Assembly: GCA_038257155.1 (NCBI GenBank)
Contig: JBBSJP010000071.1
Span: forward strand, 1 to 14,108
DNA: 14,108 nt
Direction of reading: 5' to 3'
DNA from: JANJTY01 sp038257155
GTDB taxonomy: Bacteria; Pseudomonadota; Gammaproteobacteria; Xanthomonadales; Xanthomonadaceae
The position numbers were made by a program, and so were the translations under genes. The notes under the pieces were generated by a model. The model searched no databases and had not been told where the DNA came from. It saw nothing but the letters and a program-made list of their open reading frames with translations. How positions within the stretch are numbered: position 1 is the stretch's first letter; every line of letters begins with the position of its first letter. Shown here in pieces: positions 6,080 to 13,790 of the stretch.

Positions 6080-7780
6080 ATGCGCCTTTCCGCTTTCCAT
6101 CTGCACACCACCCGCGAAACTCCGGCCGAGGCCGAGATCGCCAGCCACCAGCTGATGCTGCGCACCGGCATGATCCGCAAGCTGGCTGCTGGCCTGTACA
6201 CCTGGTCGCCGTTGGGCCTGCGTGTGCTGCGCCGGGTTGAGACCGTGGTGCGCGAGGAAATGGAGCGCGCCGGCGCCATCGAGGTGCTGATGCCGGCGGT
6301 GCAACCGGCCGAACTGTGGCAGGAAACCGGTCGCTGGGAAAAATTTGGCGGCCAGCTGCTGAAGATCCGCGATCGCAAGGAGCAGCAATTCTGCTTTGGC
6401 CCCACGCACGAGGAGGTCATCACCGACTTTGCGCGCGCCGAACTGCGCAGCTACAAGCAGCTGCCGGTGAACTTCTTCCAGATCCAGACCAAGTTCCGCG
6501 ACGAGATCCGCCCGCGTTTCGGCGTGATGCGGGCGCGCGAGTTCCTGATGAAGGATGCCTATTCCTTCCATCTCGATGAGGCCGGCCTGGATGCCGAGTA
6601 CTGGAACATGTATCGCGCCTACGAGCGCATCTTCACCCGCCTCGGGCTCACGTTCCGCGCCGTGTTCGCCGATACCGGCGCAATCGGCGGTTCGGCCTCG
6701 CACGAGTTCCATGTGCTGGCCGATTCGGGCGAAGACGCGATCGCATTTTCCGACGGCTCGGACTATGCCGCCAATGTGGAGCTGGCCGAAGCCGTGGCAC
6801 CAGCGGCACCGCGCCCCGCCGCGGCGGAAACCCGGCGCAAGGTCGCCACCCCCAGCCAGAAGACCTGCGACGAGGTCGCGGCCCTGCTGGGAATCGAACT
6901 TTCGCGCACGGTGAAGTCCGTGGCGATCATGGGCGAGGCCGGATTTGTTCTGGCCCTGGTGCGCGGCGACCACATGATCAACGAGATCAAACTCTCGAAG
7001 CTTCAGGGTTTTGGCGAGTATCGCCTCGCGACCGAAGCCGAGATTGTCGAGCATCTGGGCAGCGAGCCGGGTTTCATCGGTCCGCTGGCGCCGCGCAAGG
7101 CGATAACCGTCATAGCGGATCGCAGCGTCGCGGCCATGGCCGACTTCGTGGTGGGCGCAAACGAGGCGGGGTTCCACCTGGCCGGGGTCAACTGGGGCCG
7201 CGACCTGCCCGAGCCGGCGCTGGTTGCCGACATCCGCAACGTGGTTGAAGGCGATATCTCGCCGGACGGCAAGGGGGTACTTGGCATCGCACGCGGTATC
7301 GAAGTGGGTCACGTATTCCAGCTGGGCCAGAAGTATGCCGAGGCGATGCAGGCCACCGTGCTGGACGAAAACGGCAAGGCACGGGTGATGTTCATGGGCT
7401 GCTACGGCATCGGCGTAAGCCGCATCGTCGCCGCCGCCATCGAGCAGAACCACGATGCCGCGGGCCTTATGTGGCCCGACCCCATGGCCCCGTGGTCGGT
7501 GGCGGTTTGCGTAATCAACCCGAAACAGAATCCGGACGTACAGGCTGCGGCCGAAGCGCTTTACCAGGAGCTGCGCGCCCAGGGCATGGATGCGGTGCTT
7601 GATGACCGTGGTCTGCGCCCAGGTGCAATGTTTGCCGACATTGAACTGATCGGCGTTCCGCACCGCGTCGTGGTTTCCGAGCGCGGCCTGGCTGCCGGTC
7701 AGTTCGAATACCGCCATCGCCGCGCCACAGAGAGCGAAACGCTGGAGCGCGACGCCCTGATTCAGCGATTGCAGGGGTGA
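6080..7780 (+). CDS. proS: Prolyl-tRNA synthetase, bacterial type with editing domain
   Basis: This class II synthetase charges tRNA-Pro. Its 566 residues fit the long bacterial form (E. coli about 572). The N-terminal catalytic part has GPTHEEVITDFAR (107-119) and motif 2, FRDEIRPRFGVMRAREFLMKDAYSF (139-163). An inserted editing domain (about 224-405) removes mischarged Ala-tRNA-Pro, and Lys 279 in TVKSVAI matches the position of the key editing lysine in E. coli. Motif 3 is GIGVSRIVAA from 443, and the C-terminal anticodon-binding domain carries VLDDRGLRPGAMFADIELIGVPHRVVVSERGL. ATG 6080 gives the standard N-terminus MRLSAFHLHTTRETPAEAE, with AAGG 11 bases upstream. The gene stands alone, divergent from valS and followed by 398 non-coding bases. 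A long open frame on the opposite strand is a composition artefact. Confidence 0.98.
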   Translation: MRLSAFHLHTTRETPAEAEIASHQLMLRTGMIRKLAAGLYTWSPLGLRVLRRVETVVREEMERAGAIEVLMPAVQPAELWQETGRWEKFGGQLLKIRDRKEQQFCFGPTHEEVITDFARAELRSYKQLPVNFFQIQTKFRDEIRPRFGVMRAREFLMKDAYSFHLDEAGLDAEYWNMYRAYERIFTRLGLTFRAVFADTGAIGGSASHEFHVLADSGEDAIAFSDGSDYAANVELAEAVAPAAPRPAAAETRRKVATPSQKTCDEVAALLGIELSRTVKSVAIMGEAGFVLALVRGDHMINEIKLSKLQGFGEYRLATEAEIVEHLGSEPGFIGPLAPRKAITVIADRSVAAMADFVVGANEAGFHLAGVNWGRDLPEPALVADIRNVVEGDISPDGKGVLGIARGIEVGHVFQLGQKYAEAMQATVLDENGKARVMFMGCYGIGVSRIVAAAIEQNHDAAGLMWPDPMAPWSVAVCVINPKQNPDVQAAAEALYQELRAQGMDAVLDDRGLRPGAMFADIELIGVPHRVVVSERGLAAGQFEYRHRRATESETLERDALIQRLQG

Positions 7781-7932
7781 ATGGGCCGCGTCTTCGCCAC
7801 GGATTACACGTTGCGTTCGCACTGAGCGTGGCCGGTCAACGGCCGGCGAAGTCGAAATGCCTGCCGATTGGCCTTCGACATCGGCCCTTGGGGCCTGGGC
7901 TCAGGACGAACGGGGTTTGGCAGAACGGTGAA

Positions 7933-7961
7933 CCCTTGGCGAGCCTGGCTGTCGCCAAGGG
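7933..7961. repeat. Strong hairpin downstream of proS
   Basis: CCCTTGGCGA (7933-7942) and TCGCCAAGGG (7952-7961) form a perfect 10-bp stem with a 9-base loop. No U-tract follows, so it is either part of a repeat element or a stem that protects the proS transcript end. It lies 150 bases beyond the proS stop. Confidence 0.6.
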
Positions 7962-8020
7962 AAAGCGACGGGTCGCCAGCACGCCGTGTAGTGGCTGAGA
8001 AATTCGTCACGCCTTGAATA

Positions 8021-8047
8021 CATCTGACCGTCTCAGACGGTCGGATT
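8021..8047. promoter_or_regulatory. Near-perfect palindrome upstream of the H-NS gene promoter
   Basis: GACCGTCT (8026-8033) and AGACGGTC (8035-8042) flank a single C. Pairing extends outward to ATC/GAT (8022-8024 with 8044-8046) across one wobble pair. The symmetry suits an operator for a dimeric regulator or a terminator stem without U-run. It ends 24 bases before the -35 candidate, so activation or autoregulation is possible but unproven. Confidence 0.45.
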
Positions 8048-8070
8048 TCGGGGGCAAACGGGTCCGGCAC

Positions 8071-8098
8071 TTGAATCTATCCACATTCAGACTAAGAT
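8071..8098 (+). promoter_or_regulatory. Candidate sigma-70 promoter of the H-NS-family gene
   Basis: TTGAAT (8071-8076) and TAAGAT (8093-8098) are spaced by 16 bases, each matching four of six consensus bases. Transcription would start near 8105 and leave a leader of about 74 bases. The stretch is AT-richer than its surroundings. Confidence 0.5.
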
Positions 8099-8178
8099 AG
8101 CCGGCAGCCCCCGACGATGCATGGAGTTTCTAAACCTCGCCGGGGTTCTGTTGTTTTTCGATACCGGGGTAAGAAAAC

Positions 8179-8550
8179 ATGGCTATAAATCTCGAAGGAC
8201 TGTCTGCCAAGGAACTGGCCGCGCTCATCTCTGACGCGAAGAAGCGCAAGACCAAGCTGGCAAAGCGCAAGCCGATCGGCGTGGTCCGCAAGAAAGTGAG
8301 CACCCTGCTCAGGAATGAAGGCTATACCGTGGCCGAGTTGTTTGGTGGTGGCGGTACGGCGGCTCCCAGCGGCGAGCGCAAGGCGCGCGCGCCGGCCAAG
8401 GCACGCAAGGCAATCGGCAAGGTTGCGCCGAAGTACCGCAATCCCGACAACGCCAACGACACCTGGACCGGGCGTGGCAAGCCCAAGGCATGGCTGGCGT
8501 CCAAACTGGCCGCCGGCGCGAAGCTTGAGGATTTCCTGATCAAGGGCTGA
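8179..8550 (+). CDS. H-NS-family nucleoid-associated protein
   Basis: This is a 123-residue basic DNA-binding protein. The N-terminal helix (about 7-45), with LSAKELAALISDAKKRK, fits the dimerisation region of the small H-NS homologues of Xanthomonads and Burkholderiales. The linker (about 57-85) is rich in Ala, Lys and Gly. The C-terminal domain has KYRNPDNANDTWTGRGKPKAW (85-105), in which TGRG is the loop that enters the AT-rich minor groove, followed by the usual L...LAAGAKLEDFLI ending. Family members bind AT-rich or foreign DNA and silence it. ATG 8179 is preceded by a GGGGTAAG stretch that can serve as ribosome binding site. It is a single-gene transcript with its own promoter candidate and a strong terminator (8569-8602). 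Which genes it controls cannot be read from the sequence. Confidence 0.95.
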   Translation: MAINLEGLSAKELAALISDAKKRKTKLAKRKPIGVVRKKVSTLLRNEGYTVAELFGGGGTAAPSGERKARAPAKARKAIGKVAPKYRNPDNANDTWTGRGKPKAWLASKLAAGAKLEDFLIKG

Positions 8551-8568
8551 GCAAACCGTCCAACACCA

Positions 8569-8602
8569 AGAAACGCCGGCCTTGTGCCGGCGTTTCTGTT
8601 TC
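8569..8602 (+). terminator. Rho-independent terminator after the H-NS-family gene
   Basis: AGAAACGCCGGC (8569-8580) and GCCGGCGTTTCT (8586-8597) form a perfect 12-bp stem with loop CTTGT, followed by GTTTC. It starts 18 bases after the stop codon. The stem is symmetrical enough to act on the opposite strand too, where ThrE transcripts arrive. Confidence 0.88.
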
Positions 8603-8650
8603 AGGATGGCCCTCGATTACCCTCGAGGCACCTGAATCCGGATTGCTTCT

Positions 8651-8762
8651 GCAGGTTGGCGCTGAGCGTAGCGAAGCCCAACGTTGCGCGACCGGGCATC
8701 GCACCAGCATTCACAACCTCGCCGCGTCGGTTTTCGCTGCGCTCGGCCCAACCTGCGCGGAT
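8651..8762. repeat. REP-like doublet between converging genes
   Basis: Two related units lie in opposite orientation. One is at 8653-8682 (GGTTGG ... GCTGAGCGTAGCGAAG ... CCCAAC) and the other at 8729-8753 (CGGTTTTCGCTGCGCTCGG ... CCCAACC). Each is an imperfect hairpin with the GCT/AGC centre and CCAAC ends typical of Xanthomonad intergenic repeats. A small palindrome, CCTCGA/TCGAGG (8611-8628), precedes them. No gene is present between 8603 and 8790. Confidence 0.65.
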
Positions 8763-8790
8763 TAATGGGCGCACCCGATTCGAACCAATC

Positions 8791-10056
8791 TCAGAGGTTG
8801 CGCCGCGGCGGCACCAGCAGATTGCCGAACAGCAGTCCGGCAACCAGGGAGATCAGCAGGGTCAGCAACAGTACGCCGGTGTCCAGTCCGAGGTAGACAT
8901 CGCGTTCGAACACGAAGGACAGACTGCGGAAACCCACGCTGCCGGGCACCAGCAGGATGATGCCCGGCACGCGAATCAGTGCGCCGGGGCGATTCGCCAG
9001 GCGTGCATAGAGGTTGCTGGCCGCACTCACCAGCAGGCCAGCAAAGAAAACTCCCGCCTCGGTTCCAAAAGCGTGACCGGCGAAGCGTGTTGCCACGTAG
9101 GCAAGCATGGCGGAGGCCATCACCAGCGGATAATCGCGCCGATGCGCGCGAAACAGCACCGCGAATGCCCACGAGGCAGCCAGCAGGGCAACCCATTCTA
9201 GCCAAAAGGGCGGTAGAGCCTCTGCCGCTTCCACAGGTACCCAACCGAGAAAGCGCGCGATCTGCGTGGCAGCGACAGTGCCAAATGCCAGCTTGAGCAG
9301 TACTGCGGTTGCGCCGGCAAAACGCGCCGTACCGGAAACCAGATGTTGACTGGACAGTTCGGAGACCGCATTGGTCAACATCATGCCCGGCAGCAGCACG
9401 ATCAGCGAGGCGATTACCACCGACTTCAGCGCCAGCGGCTCGATGAAGGTCGCCACCGCCGCGGCAATGAAGGTGGCCACCAGGGCTGCAAGCGCCTCCA
9501 GCGACTCGGCCACGCGCGGACGCCCGATGGCCGAGTAACTGAGCAGGCCGATCAGCCAGCCGATAAGCGCAGCCACACCGATATCGACCCAGCTGGTGCG
9601 CAGCAGGGCCGCCACCGCCGCAGAAGTCAGCCCGAAGCTGAACACGGTCATCAGGTGCATGCGCCGCGAGGTGGGGCGGTCCAACGCGCGCAGCGCCGCC
9701 TTGCCCTCGCGCACATCAATCTCGCCGGCCAGCACCCGCTCGGCAATGGCATCGGCCTCGCACAACTTGCGCAGGTCGATGTCACCCGGTTCCAGGCGCA
9801 GCACGCGGGTGCTGTCGATCGGTCCAGCGGCGTTGCTGATGCCGAATGACAGGATCACGCCAGTCGGATTTGACCAGATCTCGCAGGGCAGGCCGATGCG
9901 CTGCGCCACGCCCGCGACCGCGCCTTCGAGACGCTGGGAGGTGGTGCCATAAGCATGCAGCCGCCGCGCCAGCTCGATGACGAAGTCGGCACGGTCGATC
10001 TGGCTGACGTTGGGGGACATTGATTCGTGCATCGAATGGGGGCGAAAGGATCGCAT
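8791..10056 (-). CDS. ThrE-family threonine/serine exporter, two-domain form
   Basis: This is an inner-membrane protein of about 421 residues. The first part fits the ThrE/YjjP domain (PF06738): a soluble N-terminal region with ADFVIELARRLHAYGTTSQRLE and WSNPTGVILSFG, then several membrane helices ending near IVLLPGMMLTNAVSELSSQHLVSG. The second part fits the YjjB-like ThrE domain (PF12821), with RDYPLVMASAMLAYVATRFAGH and RVPGIILLVPGSVGFRSL. E. coli keeps these halves as two genes (yjjP, yjjB); here they are fused, as in Corynebacterium ThrE. About ten hydrophobic segments are visible. The family exports threonine and serine or, in E. coli YjjPB, succinate, so the substrate is not certain. 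The start is uncertain: ATG 10056 has a GGGA shortly upstream, while ATG 10032 and 10020 give shorter N-termini that also fit. It is transcribed away from the MCE operon. Confidence 0.92.
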   Translation of the reverse strand: MRSFRPHSMHESMSPNVSQIDRADFVIELARRLHAYGTTSQRLEGAVAGVAQRIGLPCEIWSNPTGVILSFGISNAAGPIDSTRVLRLEPGDIDLRKLCEADAIAERVLAGEIDVREGKAALRALDRPTSRRMHLMTVFSFGLTSAAVAALLRTSWVDIGVAALIGWLIGLLSYSAIGRPRVAESLEALAALVATFIAAAVATFIEPLALKSVVIASLIVLLPGMMLTNAVSELSSQHLVSGTARFAGATAVLLKLAFGTVAATQIARFLGWVPVEAAEALPPFWLEWVALLAASWAFAVLFRAHRRDYPLVMASAMLAYVATRFAGHAFGTEAGVFFAGLLVSAASNLYARLANRPGALIRVPGIILLVPGSVGFRSLSFVFERDVYLGLDTGVLLLTLLISLVAGLLFGNLLVPPRRNL

Positions 10057-10167
10057 GAATGTCCCGCGTGGTCGTCGTCTGGCCGACGGCCGCTTCAGTT
10101 GCCATTTGCCCTGCGAATGAATACCGCACTGCGGATCGGTCCGAATGGCACCGACACGCGGTAGCCT

Positions 10168-11295
10168 ATGGCCATGCCCGGCCAGACACCCAGCCTCGTC
10201 CAGAGCGAAAGCCAGCCGTCTTGCTGGCAGCTTGTCGGCGACTGGACCTTGCCGCATGCCGCTCGGCTGGCGGAAAGGCTCGACGTCGCACGGATCGAAT
10301 CGGCCGATGCCCTTGATGCGTCCGCGGTCGCTCGCCTCGACAGTGCCGGTGCCCTGCTTCTGCTGCAGCTGATCGAGCGCATCGGGGCCGCGCCTGAGGC
10401 AATCGGCGAAACCCTGCCAGCAAACTGGCGGCCGCTGTTCGAGCGGGTTGTCGCGGCACATCGCCCGGCCGCCGCCGAACCCGCGTCCCAATCAGGGCTG
10501 CGCAGCATGCTGCAGCATGTCGGCGAAGCCGTCGAAGGCATCTGGATCCAGTCGCGCGCCCTGCTCGGGTTTCTTGGCCTGACCCTGCAGACCCTGGCCG
10601 GCAGCGTGCTGCGACCGGCGCGGCTGCGCATCACCGCCACCGTGCACCATATCGAGCAGGTTGGCCTTGATGCCCTGCCCCTGGTCGCCCTGCTGAGTTT
10701 TCTGGTTGGCGCGGTCGTCGCCTTCCTGGGCGCCACGGTGCTGAAGGACTTCGGCGCCGAATTGTTCGTGGTGGAACTGGTCAGCTTCGCCTTCATGCGC
10801 GAATTCGGCGTGCTGCTCACCGCCATCCTGCTGGCCGGCCGCACCGCCAGCGCCTTTACCGCGCAGATCGGAGCCATGAAATCGCGCGAGGAAATCGACG
10901 CCATTCGCACCCTTGGCCTCGACCCGATCGAACTGCTGGTGATTCCGCGCCTGCTCGCCCTGTTGCTGGCCCTGCCCCTGCTCAGCTTTGTGGCCATGCT
11001 GGCCGGCATGGCCGGTGGCGCTCTGGTCTGCGCGATGTCGCTGGGCATTACGCCGGATCTCTTTGTATCGCGCCTGGAAGAAAGCATCGAACTGCGGCAT
11101 TTCCTTACCGGCATGGCCAAGGCGCCACTGTTTGCGTTCGCCATCGCACTGATCGGCTGCATGGAAGGCTTCAAAGTCAGCGGCAGTGCCCAGTCGGTCG
11201 GCGAGCGCACCACATCGTCCGTGGTACAGGCGATCTTCGTGGTCATCCTGATCGACGCCATCGCCGCGGTCTTCTACATGGAAATGGGCTGGTGA
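10168..11295 (+). CDS. mlaE: MCE-transporter permease MlaE with fused N-terminal STAS (MlaB-like) domain
   Basis: This is an inner-membrane permease of 375 residues for a phospholipid ABC transporter. Residues 1-95 form a STAS domain equivalent to MlaB, with VARLDSAGALLLL and the DSAG turn at 58-61, where MlaB-type domains carry a functionally important Ser or Thr. The permease part starts near 110 and has five to six hydrophobic segments. Its conserved MlaE core reads REFGVLLTAILLAGR...AQIGAMKSREEIDAIRTLGLDPIELLVIPR. In E. coli MlaB is a separate protein encoded at the other end of the operon; here it is built into the permease. ATG 10168 is used; ATG 10174 is equally possible. The stop overlaps the ATPase start (GTGA, 11292-11295). 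No clear promoter was found in 10057-10167. Confidence 0.96.
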   Translation: MAMPGQTPSLVQSESQPSCWQLVGDWTLPHAARLAERLDVARIESADALDASAVARLDSAGALLLLQLIERIGAAPEAIGETLPANWRPLFERVVAAHRPAAAEPASQSGLRSMLQHVGEAVEGIWIQSRALLGFLGLTLQTLAGSVLRPARLRITATVHHIEQVGLDALPLVALLSFLVGAVVAFLGATVLKDFGAELFVVELVSFAFMREFGVLLTAILLAGRTASAFTAQIGAMKSREEIDAIRTLGLDPIELLVIPRLLALLLALPLLSFVAMLAGMAGGALVCAMSLGITPDLFVSRLEESIELRHFLTGMAKAPLFAFAIALIGCMEGFKVSGSAQSVGERTTSSVVQAIFVVILIDAIAAVFYMEMGW

Positions 11296-12080
11296 ACGAA
11301 GATTTCATCATCCAGATTCGCGGCCTGGAAAACAGCTTCGGTGCAACCAAGGTGCACGAGAACCTTGACCTTGACATGCGTCGCGGCGAGATACTCGGCG
11401 TGGTTGGCGGCTCGGGCAGCGGCAAGTCGGTCCTGATGCGCGCAATCATCGGCCTGCGTCCGCCGCAGGCCGGCAGCATCGAGATGATGGGTTTTGACGC
11501 GCTGTCGCCGCAGGTGCGCGATTCGCGCGAGCTTGAACGTCGCACCGGCGTGCTGTTTCAGGATGGGGCGCTGTTTTCTTCCCTGACGGTGGTGGAAAAC
11601 GTCATGGTGCCGCTGAAGGCGCACTATCCGGCACTGGGCGCCAAGCTCAGTGAAGAGCTGGCGCGATTGAAGCTGTCCCTCGTCGGGCTGCGACCCGATG
11701 CCGGCGACAAGCTGCCAAGTCAGCTTTCCGGTGGCATGCGCAAGCGCGCGGGACTGGCGCGCGCACTGGCGCTGGACCCGGAATTGCTGTTCCTCGATGA
11801 ACCCACCGCGGGCCTGGATCCAATTGGCGCGGCCGATTTCGACACCCTGCTGCGCACCCTGCAACAGAGCCTGGGCCTCTCGGTGTTCCTGATCACCCAC
11901 GATCTGGATACGCTCTACAGCGTCTGCGACCGGGTCGCCGTGCTGGCCGAGCGGCATCTGCTGGTGGTTGGCCCGCTTGCCGAGGTGGAGCACTTTGACC
12001 ACCCCTGGGTGCGGGAATACTTTCTGGGCCCGCGCGGTCGCGCCGCCGCCCCACACACGCCGCAGCTGCAAACGGAGTAG
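11292..12080 (+). CDS. mlaF: MCE-transporter ATPase MlaF
   Basis: This cytoplasmic ATPase subunit has 262 residues and drives the MlaE-type permease. Walker A is GGSGSGKS (39-46), the Q-loop Gln is residue 90 in LFQDGALF (an MlaF/Ttg2A-type Q-loop), the signature is LSGGM (145-149), Walker B is LLFLDEP with Glu 170, and the H-loop His is 203 in ITHD. The C-terminal HFDHPWVREYFLGPRGRAA resembles the tail that in MlaF reaches over the partner subunit, though the final residues are specific to this protein. Translation starts at GTG 11292, overlapping the permease stop by four bases, so the two subunits are probably made in step. The mlaD ATG follows the stop by three bases. Confidence 0.97.
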   Translation: MNEDFIIQIRGLENSFGATKVHENLDLDMRRGEILGVVGGSGSGKSVLMRAIIGLRPPQAGSIEMMGFDALSPQVRDSRELERRTGVLFQDGALFSSLTVVENVMVPLKAHYPALGAKLSEELARLKLSLVGLRPDAGDKLPSQLSGGMRKRAGLARALALDPELLFLDEPTAGLDPIGAADFDTLLRTLQQSLGLSVFLITHDLDTLYSVCDRVAVLAERHLLVVGPLAEVEHFDHPWVREYFLGPRGRAAAPHTPQLQTE

Positions 12081-12083
12081 AGG

Positions 12084-13052
12084 ATGGAAACCCGTGCCAA
12101 CCACGTGCTGATCGGCGCCTTCGCCCTGATCATCGGCTTCGGCGTCGTGCTGTTTGCGCTTTGGGCCAGCAAGTACCAGAGCGATGCGGCCTGGCGCGAA
12201 TACGAAGTGGTCTTCAAGGAAGCGGTCACCGGGCTTTCGGTTGGCGGCGTGGTGCAGTACAACGGCATCAAGATCGGCGAAGTGCGCAATCTGCGCCTGG
12301 CACCGGAGGATCCGCGCCAGGTCATCGCCCGAATCCGGGTAAAGTCTGACGCGCCGATCAAGACCGACACCAAGGCCAAACTGGCCTTGACTGGCCTGAC
12401 CGGCATTTCCTTGATCCAGCTTACCGGCGGGAGCCCGGATGCGCCCCTGCTGAAGCCTCCGCCGGGCGAGTACATCGCGGTGATCGTGGCCGACGAATCG
12501 GCTCTCCAAAAGCTGCTGTCGTCAACCGAGGACATCGCCGCCACCGCCAGCGCTGTCCTGTTGCGTGTTGATCGACTGCTGAGCAGTGACAACATGGATC
12601 GGCTGGGGCGCGTCATCAACGATATCGAAACGATCAGCAGCGCGATTGCCAGCGAGGATGAATCGCTTGCTGCGCTCATCACCGATGCAGCCGAGGCCGC
12701 CAGGACGCTTCGCAGTGCAACCGTCGCCGCGGAACAAAGTTTCAATCGCCTCGACGGCACCTTGCAGCGCATCGACGAGAGCCTGGTGGACGAACTGCCC
12801 AAGCTGGTTGCCCGCCTGGACCAGAGCCTGGCTGCATTCGAGTCACTGAGCTCTGGTGCCAACGCGATGCTGGCCGAGAATCGTGATGCGCTGGCGAGCT
12901 TCAGCAATCAGGGCCTGGCACAAGTCGGGCCCGCAGTCACCGAACTGCGCGCCCTGTTACGCGAACTGGCGCGCCTTTCGGAAAAGCTGCGCGATGATCC
13001 CAGCGGCTTCATCCTAGGCCGCGGCCAACCCAAGGAGTTCAGTCCGAAATGA
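12084..13052 (+). CDS. mlaD: MlaD-family MCE protein of the complete operon
   Basis: This membrane-anchored MCE subunit has 322 residues. One transmembrane helix (about 6-29) precedes the MCE domain (about 38-118), which carries FKEAVTGLSVGGVVQYNGIKIGEVRNL and LTGLTGISLIQLTGG. A long C-terminal helical region (about 140-295) is rich in Leu, Ala, Ser and Asp. The end, DDPSGFILGRGQPKEF, matches the common short C-terminal motif of this subfamily. At 322 residues it is much longer than E. coli MlaD (about 183), so it can reach farther across the periplasm, closer to PqiB-like proteins in shape though with only one MCE domain. GGAG and AGAGG precede ATG 12084. It shares domain plan but little sequence with the MCE protein at 337, so the two are diverged paralogues. 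Confidence 0.95.
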   Translation: METRANHVLIGAFALIIGFGVVLFALWASKYQSDAAWREYEVVFKEAVTGLSVGGVVQYNGIKIGEVRNLRLAPEDPRQVIARIRVKSDAPIKTDTKAKLALTGLTGISLIQLTGGSPDAPLLKPPPGEYIAVIVADESALQKLLSSTEDIAATASAVLLRVDRLLSSDNMDRLGRVINDIETISSAIASEDESLAALITDAAEAARTLRSATVAAEQSFNRLDGTLQRIDESLVDELPKLVARLDQSLAAFESLSSGANAMLAENRDALASFSNQGLAQVGPAVTELRALLRELARLSEKLRDDPSGFILGRGQPKEFSPK

Positions 13053-13684
13053 GAGCCCTCGCGCTGTCCTGCCTTCTGCTGTTGACCGCCTGTGCCGGCC
13101 TGCTGTCAAAGTCGGAGCCGCAGCAGGTGTTTGCTCCCCGCCTCGCTGTACTGGAGACCGATGCTTGGACCAAAGTGACCTGGCAGCTGCAGGTCGGCAA
13201 ACCCACCGCCAATCGCATGCTCGACAGCGCCCGCATCGTCGTGCTGCCAACGCCGGGCGAGATGCAGTTCTACAGTGGCAGCTCCTGGTCGGACTCCGCG
13301 CCCGAATGGCTGCACGTGCTGATCGTGCATGCCTTCGAGGACTCCGGCAGCATCATCGGTGTCGGCCGGCAGGCCAGTGGCATGCGGGGCGACTATCTGC
13401 TGCTGCTCGACCTGCGCGCCCTGCAGGCCGAGTATCGGACCCCGTCAGGGCCGCCCGTCGGCGTATTCGAGCTCGGCGCAAAGCTGGTGCATCCGGCCAG
13501 CAACCGGGTACTGGCCAGTCGCCGATTTCGTGGCGAAGACACGGCCGCATCCACCAGTGTTGCCGATGCCGTCGCGGCGATGGAACGCGCCATGGCCACG
13601 CAGGTCGAGGCACTGCTGCGCTGGACGCTGGAAACCGGCGAGGCCAATGCGCAAGGGGTTGGGCCGGTACCCGAAGGGCGCTAG
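13049..13684 (+). CDS. ABC-type transport auxiliary lipoprotein of the MCE operon
   Basis: This is a predicted lipoprotein of 211 residues. The N-terminus MRALALSCLLLLTAC ends in lipobox LLTAC, so Cys 15 would be the lipidated residue, and it has no obvious inner-membrane retention Asp after it. Recognisable core segments are RLAVLETDAWTKVTWQLQVGKPTANRMLDSARIVVLPTPGEMQFYSGSSW and the later GDYLLLLDLRALQAEY and VGVFELGAKLVHPASNRVLASRRF, matching the PqiC-like auxiliary-lipoprotein fold. The start overlaps the mlaD stop (ATGA, 13049-13052), with AAGGAG at 13032-13037. Its place as last gene of the operon suggests it is the outer-membrane receiver in place of a soluble MlaC. The Gly/Pro-rich last 15 residues have no clear role. 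Confidence 0.9.
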   Translation: MRALALSCLLLLTACAGLLSKSEPQQVFAPRLAVLETDAWTKVTWQLQVGKPTANRMLDSARIVVLPTPGEMQFYSGSSWSDSAPEWLHVLIVHAFEDSGSIIGVGRQASGMRGDYLLLLDLRALQAEYRTPSGPPVGVFELGAKLVHPASNRVLASRRFRGEDTAASTSVADAVAAMERAMATQVEALLRWTLETGEANAQGVGPVPEGR

Positions 13685-13687
13685 CTA

Positions 13688-13721
13688 TCCGCGCGCATCC
13701 GTCGTCCGCGCATATCCGTCG
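13688..13721 (+). repeat. 17-base tandem duplication right after the operon
   Basis: Units 13688-13704 and 13705-13721 agree at 15 of 17 bases (TCCGCGC..ATCCGTCG). They start four bases after the lipoprotein stop codon. Probably slippage; no function is apparent. Confidence 0.6.
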
Positions 13722-13740
13722 CGATTCGGATTTGCTGCCT

Positions 13741-13776
13741 GCCACACATCGAGGGATCCGTTGATCCTTGTGTGGC
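13741..13776 (+). terminator. Hairpin that may end the MCE operon transcript
   Basis: GCCACACA (13741-13748) pairs with TGTGTGGC (13769-13776), and inside it GGATC (13754-13758) pairs with GATCC (13763-13767). The base after the stem is G-rich with no U-run, so it is not a standard intrinsic terminator. It may stabilise the 3' end or act with Rho. Confidence 0.45.
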
Positions 13777-13790
13777 GATGGGGGGTTAGT

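Larger units (their letters stand above)
7781..8178. other. proS to H-NS-gene intergenic region, 398 bases
   Basis: No gene is supported. Downstream of proS, 7871-7914 looks like a decayed member of the palindromic repeat family seen at 5735-5944; it shares CTCA..ACGAACGG with 5930-5944. A strong hairpin follows (7933-7961), then a palindrome (8021-8047), a promoter candidate (8071-8098) and about 80 bases of leader. Confidence 0.65.

Noticed and set aside
6059..7822. A long open frame on the minus strand opposite proS (587 codons), and similar long frames opposite valS (4341-5657) and opposite the first MCE gene (583-1329).
   Set aside because: They are mirror frames produced by high GC at third codon positions. 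The opposite strand carries conserved synthetase or MCE motifs, and these frames show none.
8766..8790. A GGTTCGAATC-like stretch on the minus strand resembling a tRNA T-arm followed by an acceptor-like end.
   Set aside because: The T-stem has a mismatch, and the matching 5' acceptor and anticodon arm are absent because the upstream bases are the coding end of the ThrE-family gene. Not a tRNA; a remnant cannot be shown.
10057..10491. An N-terminal extension of the ThrE-family frame to 566 codons.
   Set aside because: It would run antisense through the STAS domain of mlaE and shows no family similarity. The exporter domain begins shortly after 10056.
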